The notes under the pieces are model-generated. The model ran no database searches and was not told where the DNA came from. It worked only from the letters and a program-made list of their open reading frames with translations. Of a stretch of DNA of 64,000 nucleotides, positions 54,221 through 64,000 are shown piece by piece (the stretch's first letter is position 1; every line of letters begins with the position of its first letter). The translations under genes and the position numbers were made by a program. The stretch is taken from the NCBI RefSeq assembly GCF_007558815.1, contig NZ_VLTJ01000028.1:113414-177413 (forward strand), read 5' to 3'. The stretch comes from Verticiella sediminum. Its GTDB lineage: Bacteria > Pseudomonadota > Gammaproteobacteria > Burkholderiales > Burkholderiaceae_B.

Positions 54221-54234
54221 TTGATCCAGGTCAA
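54221..54234. promoter_or_regulatory. FNR box upstream of fnr
   Basis: TTGATCCAGGTCAA has the FNR form TTGAT-N4-ATCAA with one mismatch. It lies 59 bp from the fnr start and about 230 bp from the divergent KGG-protein gene, and could control either. Confidence 0.75.
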
Positions 54235-54466
54235 TACAGCGCCCCGGGCGCCGACATCGACGCGCGCAGGCCGCGACATTATCCCACTGCCCTCCGGGCG
54301 CCCCTGCGGCCTGCGCATATGGATGAGTCATTCGCTGACCTGCGATGGACGAAACTGCACGCGCAGCGCCAGCGCTCAGGGGCCAAGGGCATGGGCACAA
54401 CAGTTGCGCGGTCCGGTTCGCCAGAGCATCGGCATCCTCGCGGTATCACTTGACCAGGAGATGGAG

Positions 54467-54763
54467 ATGGCTGAAACCAAGACCGGTTCCAAGCGCGGTT
54501 TCGCGTCGATGGACCCGCAGCGCCAGCGAGAAATCGCAAGCATGGGGGGGCGTGCGGCGCACGCCAGCGGCAACGCGCACCAGTTCACCCCGGAAGAAGC
54601 CCGCGCCGCCGGCGCGCGCAGCCATGCGCGCCAGGCCCAGCAACAGGCTGCGGCGAGCAGCCAGCCAGGCGGCATGCGGGGAAGCACGAGCAAGTCGGCC
54701 ATGACCGATACCGCGCCCGGGTCGCAGTCCATGACCTCGCGCTCGTCTCATCAGCATCGCTGA
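54467..54763 (+). CDS. KGG-motif stress-type small hydrophilic protein
   Basis: A 98-aa hydrophilic protein of the con-10/GsiB-like KGG group. One clear repeat is RGFASMDPQRQREIASMGGR followed by AAHASGNAHQFTPEEARAAG, the usual R/K-G-F-A-x-M-D ... I-A-S-x-G-G-x-A-x-H pattern. A Gln/Ala/Ser-rich tail follows. The ATG at 54467 is spaced 6 bp from AGGAG; an ATG at 54461 is too close to it. Members are induced in stationary phase or stress in other bacteria. It is monocistronic, with its own terminator. Confidence 0.82.
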   Translation: MAETKTGSKRGFASMDPQRQREIASMGGRAAHASGNAHQFTPEEARAAGARSHARQAQQQAAASSQPGGMRGSTSKSAMTDTAPGSQSMTSRSSHQHR

Positions 54764-54782
54764 ACTGCCCCGCGCCCCGCTC

Positions 54783-54810
54783 AGCCCCGCTTTCGCGGGG
54801 CTGTTTTTTT
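54783..54810 (+). terminator. Terminator of the KGG-protein gene
   Basis: AGCCCCGC / GCGGGGCT (8-bp perfect stem, loop TTTC) is followed by GTTTTTTT. It lies 19 bp after the stop. The remaining gap to mrpA (54811-55062) shows no clear feature apart from an AT-richer patch near 54990-55010 that may hold the mrp promoter. Confidence 0.9.
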
Positions 54811-55062
54811 GCTGCCGGGCAGTCTCCCGAGGCGGGCGTTGCCCCGCGGAGGAGCAGCACCTCCGTGCCAACAGCGAGGACGACGGCTTCCCACACCTTT
54901 GGCGTCGCCAGCAAGCACACGCGCCGGCAGCGGGCCATGCGGCGTGCTGGCCACTCCCGCGACTTGCCCGCGCTCCGGGTATCGGCTCACAATACAAAGC
55001 TTTGTCACAAGTCGCTGCCGGCGGGCTCTCACCGCCCGGCCCCCTGAACACGAGTCCGGAAC

Positions 55063-57416
<2,354 letters not shown>

Positions 57417-57420
<4 letters not shown>

Positions 57421-57862
57421 AACACCACATCGACGAGGTGTCCAGCCGGGCTGGCGCCAACCTGTCCTCGCCGATCTTTCGCATCGGCGCGCGCATGATC
57501 CTGCCGATCGCGCTCGCCGTGTCGCTGTACCTGCTCTGGCGCGGCCACAACGAACCCGGCGGCGGCTTCGTCGGCGGGCTGGTCGGCGCGGTCGGTTTCA
57601 CGGTCTACGGCCTGGCCTTAGGGCGCGCCGCCATGCACGCCAGGCTGCGCGTGTCCCCGCCCAAGATCCTCGCCTGCGGCCTGCTGTTCGCGCTGGCCTC
57701 GGGCCTGCCGGGGCTGGTCGGCTCGGCCGCGCCCTTCCTGACGCACCAGTGGACGGAGCTGGGCGGTTTGGCGCTCGGCACCGCGCTGATCTTCGACATC
57801 GGCGTCTATCTGGCGGTGCTCGGCGCCGTCATCACCCTGCTCGACCTCTACCTGGAAACCTG

Positions 57863-57863
<1 letters not shown>
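57417..57863 (+). CDS. mrpB: Mrp antiporter subunit B
   Basis: A 148-aa four-helix protein. The MnhB/MbhH signature is SPIFRIGARMILPIALAVSL-YLLWRGHNEPGGGFVGGLVG (stem helix and the HN-PGGGF loop). LIFDIGVYLAVLGAVITLLD follows near the C-terminus. Some Pha-type systems carry this domain fused to subunit A, but here it is separate. Its start overlaps the mrpA stop as ATGA and its stop shares one base with the mrpC start. Confidence 0.94.
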
Positions 57864-59759
<1,896 letters not shown>

Positions 59760-59763
<4 letters not shown>

Positions 59764-60089
59764 GCCGCCTCTCCCGCCTGGGCGACTGGGCCCGCCTGCT
59801 CGGCCGCTTCTTCATCGACCTGGTGCTGTCCGTCAAGGAAGTCGTGCTGGCCGTGTTCGAGCCCAGGCGCGCGAGCCGCAGCGGCATCGTGGCCATCCCG
59901 CTGGACGTCAAGAGCGAAGCGGGCATCGCTCTGCTCGCCAACATGGTCACCCTCACCCCCGGCACCACCAGCCTGCACGTGTCCGAGGACGGCAAGACGC
60001 TCTACGTCCACGTCATGAACCTCTCGGACGACACGGTCGAGCAGGTCAAGGCCGGTTTCGAGGCCCACGTGCGCAAGGTGCTGCCATGA
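59760..60089 (+). CDS. mrpE: Mrp antiporter subunit E, short form
   Basis: 109 aa. The conserved cytoplasmic part is intact (SGIVAIPLDVKSEAGIALLA, NMVTLTPGTTSLHVSEDGKT, LYVHVMNLS). The N-terminus begins directly at the last membrane-proximal helix (RLLGRFFIDLVLSVKEVVLAVF). Usual MrpE proteins are about 160 aa with two more N-terminal helices, which are missing here. The ATGA overlap with mrpD fixes the start, and no upstream in-frame extension resembling the missing helices is apparent. It may be a lineage-specific short form that is still functional. Confidence 0.9.
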
Positions 60090-60388
60090 TCGAAGCCTGG
60101 TTTCCCTACGTTCTCGGCCTGTGCGCCGCCATGCTCGTGGTGGCGGGCGTATGCGCCGGCATCCGCATAGTGCGCGGCCCCCACGCCGCCGACCGCGTGG
60201 TCGCGCTGGACATGCTGTGCGTGCTGGGCGTGGCCGCCTGCGGGCTCGCCGCTCTCTCGTCCGGTGCCATCGCTTTCGTGGACATCGTGCTGGGCGTGGC
60301 GCTGGTGGGTTTCCTGGCGACGGCGGCGTTCGCCGGTTTCATCGAGCGCGGGGCACGCCGCGACGACGACGACGAGGAGGCTTCCTGA
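60086..60388 (+). CDS. mrpF: Mrp antiporter subunit F
   Basis: A 100-aa three-helix protein with the family core IRIVRGPHAADRVVALDMLC (conserved G-P---DR--ALD), then SGAIAFVDIVLGVALVGFLA, and an acidic C-end RDDDDEEAS. It overlaps mrpE by 4 bp and mrpG by one base. Confidence 0.94.
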   Translation: MIEAWFPYVLGLCAAMLVVAGVCAGIRIVRGPHAADRVVALDMLCVLGVAACGLAALSSGAIAFVDIVLGVALVGFLATAAFAGFIERGARRDDDDEEAS

Positions 60389-60750
60389 TGCTGTGGCTCT
60401 CTGCCGTGTTCCTGCTGGCAGGCTCGCTGCTTTGCCTGATCGCCGCCGTGGGCGTGCTGCGTCTGCAGGATTTCTTCATGCGCACGCACGCCGCGACCAA
60501 GGCCGGCGTGGCCGGCTGCGGGCTGTTCCTGATCGGGGTGGGATGTGCCGACAATACGCTCGGCACCTGGATCAAGGTCGGGGTCGCGATCGTGTTCCTG
60601 CTGGTGACCACGCCGCTGTCGGGCCATCTGCTGGGCCGCGCGGGCTACGTCGGCGGCGTGCCGCTGTGGAAGGGCACGCGCACCGACGCCCTGCACGACG
60701 AACTGCCGCGCGGAACATTCGAGGCGCAAGAAAAAACGGACACCCGTTGA
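60388..60750 (+). CDS. mrpG: Mrp antiporter subunit G
   Basis: A 120-aa three-helix protein. GSLLCLIAAVGVLRLQDFFM and RTHAATKAGVAGCGLFLIGV contain the MnhG motif (G-lR-pDff-R-Haatka-t-g), followed by VAIVFLLVTTPLSGHLLGRA. It is the last gene of the seven-gene operon. The 3' end overlaps the terminator used by the convergent RTX-like gene. Confidence 0.94.
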   Translation: MLWLSAVFLLAGSLLCLIAAVGVLRLQDFFMRTHAATKAGVAGCGLFLIGVGCADNTLGTWIKVGVAIVFLLVTTPLSGHLLGRAGYVGGVPLWKGTRTDALHDELPRGTFEAQEKTDTR

Positions 60751-60762
60751 ACGCGTGTCCGT
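60731..60762 (-). terminator. Terminator of the RTX-like gene (minus strand)
   Basis: The inverted repeat ACGGACAC (60736-60743) with GTGTCCGT (60755-60762), plus inner CGTT/AACG, is preceded on its left by AAAAAA, which is the U tract for leftward transcription. It overlaps the last codons of mrpG. Confidence 0.75.
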
Positions 60763-60827
60763 GAAAGGGCGCCAAAGCCCGCGGCTGACACGGGCCGCTC
60801 GCGCAGCCCGTGCATCCGGCTCCGGGA

Positions 60828-63341
60828 TCAGACCGGAGCCGCGAGGTCCAGGTCGTCCAGGCTGAACAGGCCCACCAGCTTGATGGCGAAGTCGTCGGTG
60901 TCGTAGCCGCCGCCGGTCGAGTTGTGATACAGGTAGGTATCACCGTCGAACTGGAACAGCACGATGCCGGTGCTGCTCGCATCCGCAGCCGCGGCCGCCG
61001 AGAAAGCCGCATTCAGCGAGCCGGGGGTACCCGTGAACGTGAACAGGCTGAAGTCGAGTTCCGTATCGACATACAGGTCGTCCTCGGCGGCGTCGAAGTC
61101 CTCGATGACGTCCATGAGGCCGAACGTCGACGAACTCAGCGTCTCCTCGCCGTCGCCGACCACGATGAAGATCGAGTCCTCGCTGCCCTCGCCCAGCGTG
61201 ACGGTCTCGGCCACCGTGGCGGACATGTCGAACAGGTCGAAGTAGCCCTGGTAGTCGGAGACGTCGATGGTCGAGAACTTGCTCGAGTCGTTGGAGTACT
61301 GGAACACGCTCGGGGCCTGGCCGTCCTCGGTGGCGGGCACGGCCACGCCGCCGACCACGGTCAGCGTGCCGCCGGTAGCGCCGACGCCGGTGTAGGTCTC
61401 GGTCTCGTCATCTTCCTCGCCGGCCCATGCATTGACGTAGATCGAGCCGTCGATCCCCAGCGTCACGTCGGCCGCGGCATCGGTGAGCTGCAGTTCCATG
61501 TACGAAGGGAAGTTCAGCAGAGCCTCGAGCCCCAGCACGCCGCTGGCGTCCTCGAGCAGGGCGATGGGGTTGGCCAGGACGAGCGCCTGGTCGGCCGCCA
61601 GGCCCTGGACTTCCACGAACGACCCCGACAGGCTGCTGATCGCCAGGCCTTCGAAGCCGGTCAGCCGGGTGGCATCGAGCGTGAAGTCTTCGGCCGTGAC
61701 GAGCAGGGCCAGGTTCTGGATGTTCTGCAGGCCGTCGAGAGCGTCGTAGTTCTCGGTCTGGAACTCCTCCTCCTGCGTCAGCAGCACGAGGCTGTTGTCG
61801 CCTTCGCCGCCGTCGATCGAATCGGTGAGCCGCACGTCGGCAGCGATGATGATGTCGTCGCCCGCGCCGCCGATGAAGGCGGGACGGTAGTCGCCCAGGT
61901 CGGACGGGGTATCCATGTAGTCGCCCAGCATGGCACCCAGCGCGCCGGCCAGTTGGTCGGTGACCGAGCCGTCCTCGCCGAGCGCGTCCAGCGCATCGAG
62001 CAGGCCATGGATGTAGATGAGATCGCCCGTGGAGCCCGAGGCGTCGATGGTGGTGACGTTCTCGCCCAGCGCCGCCAGCAGAACGGTGTCGATCTCGGTG
62101 TTCAGCGTGAAGGTCTCGGTCTCGCTGCCGGTGACCGCGCCGAACACCAGCCAGGCCGCCTCGCCTTCGGCGCCGCCCAGCGAGCCGGTCAGGTTGACTT
62201 CATTCAGGGATTCGCCGGCTGCGATCGCGACGCCCACGCGCAGCCCGATGTCGGGACCGTCCTCGCCGGTGTCCAGCGTCGTGCCGAAGTTGTCGAAGGC
62301 GATCGTGGTGGCGGTCGTGTTCTCGGCGGTCAGCACGCCGGCGACGGCGATGCCGAATTCCTCGCCGCCCAGGACCTTCTCGATGTCCCTGAAGCCCACG
62401 GTCACGTCGTCGCCGACATTGGCGACGATGGTGGCATCGTTGTGCTGCCAGATTTCCTCGACGCCGACGAACTTCGAGGCGTCGACCACACCATCGGTGT
62501 TCGCGAAGATCGAACCGTTGTTGTAGATATTGACGACTTCGATGTTCTTGACGCTGCCTTGCTGAACGGCGTTGTTGCCGTCTTCGTCAGTGACGATGTT
62601 CAACGTGTCGCGGCCAGCGCCGCCGTCGATGGAATCGAACCGGCCCAGCGTCGTCGCGGGCTGGCTGTTCGAGGCATTCACCGGCAGGGCCGTGAAGGTG
62701 TCGTCGCCGCTGGTACCGACCAGGTTGTCCACGCCGATGGTCAGGTTGAAGCTCTGGCCGCCGCCCGTGGCGCTGTAGAGCAGCTCGAGCGCGGCATCGA
62801 CGGAGGCCGGATCCTCGTTGACCCCGGCAAGGATCTGCGCGGCATTGGTGCCCAGCGTCGGCAGGATGTGGGGGTTGGAGTTCTCGAACTTGGCGAACTC
62901 CAGCGCCACTTCCAGGCGATTGCTGAAGAACATCGCGTCCCGGCTGCCCGGGTCCTGGTCTTGCACGGAGCGGATGATGACCGCCAGCAGGTCCTCGCGG
63001 CCGAACGTGCCGTTGTCCAGTTGCGTGACCCAGTACTCCAGGCCCTCCTCGTCGGGCGCGCGGCCGAGGACGTTCTCGTAGATCCAGGTGACGTATTCGT
63101 TGTTGGTCGAGTTCACCTCGCTCGGGATCTCGCCATTGGCCTGCGCGGATACGTAGATCTCGGCGGATAGTGCCAGATAGGCATGGTCCAGCGCATCGTC
63201 GCCGTCGCCCTGCTCGGCGGCCAGTGTCTGCAGGCGGCCGACGTAATAGCTCATCGCCTGATACTCAGGCGCGCGTCCCATGTATGCCAGGAAGAGGCCC
63301 GCGACTTCCTCCCGCGCCTCTTCGATTCCGATCGTAGCCAT
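60828..63341 (-). CDS. DUF4214/RTX-like secreted surface protein
   Basis: An 837-aa acidic protein with no Cys and no N-terminal signal peptide. Two N-terminal DUF4214-type segments are visible (VAGLFLAYMGRAPEYQAMSY and VTWIYENVLGRAPDEEGLEY, about 13-125). Calcium-binding nonapeptide-like stretches lie further in: VGTSGDDTFTAL, SIDGGAGRDTLNIV, FIGGAGDDIIIAAD and SIDGGEGDNSLVLL. The C-terminal end FDGDTYLYHNSTGGGYDTDD-FAIKLVG is typical of type I secretion signals. It resembles S-layer or RTX adhesin proteins exported by a TolC-dependent ABC system, which is not next to it. GGAG precedes the start. Expression may depend on a CRP-like site upstream. Confidence 0.85.
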   Translation of the reverse strand: MATIGIEEAREEVAGLFLAYMGRAPEYQAMSYYVGRLQTLAAEQGDGDDALDHAYLALSAEIYVSAQANGEIPSEVNSTNNEYVTWIYENVLGRAPDEEGLEYWVTQLDNGTFGREDLLAVIIRSVQDQDPGSRDAMFFSNRLEVALEFAKFENSNPHILPTLGTNAAQILAGVNEDPASVDAALELLYSATGGGQSFNLTIGVDNLVGTSGDDTFTALPVNASNSQPATTLGRFDSIDGGAGRDTLNIVTDEDGNNAVQQGSVKNIEVVNIYNNGSIFANTDGVVDASKFVGVEEIWQHNDATIVANVGDDVTVGFRDIEKVLGGEEFGIAVAGVLTAENTTATTIAFDNFGTTLDTGEDGPDIGLRVGVAIAAGESLNEVNLTGSLGGAEGEAAWLVFGAVTGSETETFTLNTEIDTVLLAALGENVTTIDASGSTGDLIYIHGLLDALDALGEDGSVTDQLAGALGAMLGDYMDTPSDLGDYRPAFIGGAGDDIIIAADVRLTDSIDGGEGDNSLVLLTQEEEFQTENYDALDGLQNIQNLALLVTAEDFTLDATRLTGFEGLAISSLSGSFVEVQGLAADQALVLANPIALLEDASGVLGLEALLNFPSYMELQLTDAAADVTLGIDGSIYVNAWAGEEDDETETYTGVGATGGTLTVVGGVAVPATEDGQAPSVFQYSNDSSKFSTIDVSDYQGYFDLFDMSATVAETVTLGEGSEDSIFIVVGDGEETLSSSTFGLMDVIEDFDAAEDDLYVDTELDFSLFTFTGTPGSLNAAFSAAAAADASSTGIVLFQFDGDTYLYHNSTGGGYDTDDFAIKLVGLFSLDDLDLAAPV

Positions 63342-63441
63342 TGTGCATGCTCCAAAGTCATGCGGTTTATGAAAGCCCGGTCTCCCCTACCTACTAATCC
63401 ATCCAGGCGGATTAATACTAGGCAGGCTTTCGTTAGGTGGC

Positions 63442-63457
63442 TGTGACTGCGATCACA
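63442..63457. promoter_or_regulatory. CRP/Vfr-like binding site upstream of the RTX-like gene
   Basis: TGTGACTGCGATCACA has both consensus half-sites TGTGA-N6-TCACA. It lies about 100 bp upstream of the RTX-like start within an AT-richer promoter region (63342-63500). Confidence 0.65.
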
Positions 63458-63573
63458 AAACGCCAATAAATTTCGCTTTTGGAAAAATGTTGCAATGCAA
63501 TGAAGTGCAGTGCCGCGTGGCGGCAAGCGTGCGGTTCTCTCGGGGTGAGCCGAACAGGCCGGCCGTCAAGCCC

Positions 63574-63659
63574 GCGAAAAAGGCCCCCACGCTGCGCCTT
63601 CGGCTGGCTGCCCCCCAGGGGGCGCTTTTTGCCTTGGGGCGGCCCGGCGACAAAAAAAA
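63574..63659 (-). repeat. Dispersed ~85-bp intergenic repeat, copy 2
   Basis: Reverse-complement copy of 3305-3391, including both homopolymer edges and the GCCCCC/GGGGGC arms; differences are single bases. It lies in the 396-bp gap (63342-63737) between the divergent RTX-like gene and the last gene. Confidence 0.85.
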
Positions 63660-63737
63660 CCACTGCGTGCCATCCGCCGCACTTGTGCGGCACGGGAGCG
63701 CTGGCGGCCGTAGGCTGTCGTCTTCCCAGGAGACGAC

Positions 63738-64000
63738 ATGCCCGCTGCCTTGCCGCCAGGCGATCCGCTGCCCGAACCCTACCCGGACGCGGCCCCCGAG
63801 GCCGACCACGACGGGCGCTGGAAAGATGCACTCGAAGCCTATCTCCAGCCCTGCCTGGCCCTGTTCTGGCCGGCAGTGCATGCCTTGGTCGACTGGTCGG
63901 TGCCGGTGGTGTTCCTCGACAAGGAGCTGCAGCGCCTGGCCGGCGCCACGTGGACACGCTGGTCCAGGTGCGCCTGCGCGAGGGCGCCAGCGCGCACCTG
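63738..64000 (+). pseudogene. Rpn/PDDEXK-family (putative transposase-type nuclease) gene start, frame-disrupted
   Basis: ATG at 63738, after AGGAG, opens a frame with DGRWKDALEAYLQPCLALFW and PAVHALVDWSVPVVFLDKEL-QRLAG, which match the N-terminus of Rpn-family proteins (W-K-AL---F--FL-LF-P--H---DW----FLDKEL). After LAG the frame turns into Arg/Trp/Cys-rich sequence. The expected continuation (HVDTLVQVRLREGASAHL) is present in another frame from about 63947. A deletion or frameshift near 63945 would explain this; a sequencing error is also possible. The window ends here, so the C-terminal part is unseen. Confidence 0.65.

Overview
The window is high-GC beta-proteobacterial chromosome, most probably Alcaligenaceae close to Achromobacter or Bordetella. 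The grounds are the gyrA / ompA / ubiG / gph order, a tmRNA whose encoded tag reads ANDERFAIAA, a GyrA with Gln at the E. coli Ser83 position, several Bug (TctC-type) solute-binding proteins, and an FNR-type regulator. This placement rests on recalled family features, not on a database search. I recognised no IS element, prophage, CRISPR array or tRNA gene.

Layout. 1-5.6 kb: housekeeping genes: 3'-truncated gyrA (minus), ompA with a clear promoter and terminator, ubiG-gph (overlapping) and ssrA. 5.6-6 kb: a gene-poor scar behind ssrA with a fragment resembling the BrnA antitoxin. 6-8.8 kb: a TAXI solute receptor lipoprotein coupled to a GltS permease. 9.3-15.4 kb: an acyl-CoA ligase and a single-chain biotin-dependent acyl-CoA carboxylase, divergent from a GntR/FCD regulator, with a perfect 12-bp palindrome between them. 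15.5-16.7 kb: a 44-aa exported peptide, a 60-aa Gln/Asn-rich protein and a cupin. 16.7-20.3 kb: an HlyD-permease-ATPase exporter interrupted by four tandem units of about 83 bp, each carrying a Shine-Dalgarno and start codon. 20.4-22.7 kb: ahpC-ahpF.

22.9-37.3 kb is the most distinctive part: 14 closely packed minus-strand genes with six 4-bp start/stop overlaps, divergent from a LysR-type gene. They encode an SDR dehydrogenase, a MaoC hydratase, a thiolase-fold protein with a DUF35 partner, two acyl-CoA dehydrogenases, an NDP-forming acyl-CoA synthetase, an SMP-30 lactonase, an EthD protein, a family III CoA-transferase, a citrate-synthase-fold lyase and three Bug binding proteins. Together they form a complete CoA-thioester beta-oxidation route, of a kind used for side chains or branched or cyclic acids, for an unknown substrate. 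The thiolase-like protein lacks the usual nucleophilic Cys and its DUF35 partner lacks zinc-ligand cysteines, which points to a retro-aldol lyase and not a thiolase.

38.9-54.8 kb: an MFS permease; a solitary MotA/MotB-like stator pair with a roughly 205-residue linker; a sodium:solute symporter with a 43-aa small-subunit gene; a TVP38-type membrane protein; ribB behind an FMN riboswitch; a flavin reductase-like protein; a penicillin acylase family hydrolase; a P2-type ATPase; fnr with a TTGAT-N4-GTCAA box; and a KGG-motif stress protein. 55-60.8 kb: a seven-gene Mrp/Mnh cation/proton antiporter operon. 60.8-63.3 kb: a DUF4214/RTX-like surface protein with a CRP-like site upstream. A second copy of the repeat found after ompA follows, and the window ends in a frame-disrupted Rpn-family gene.
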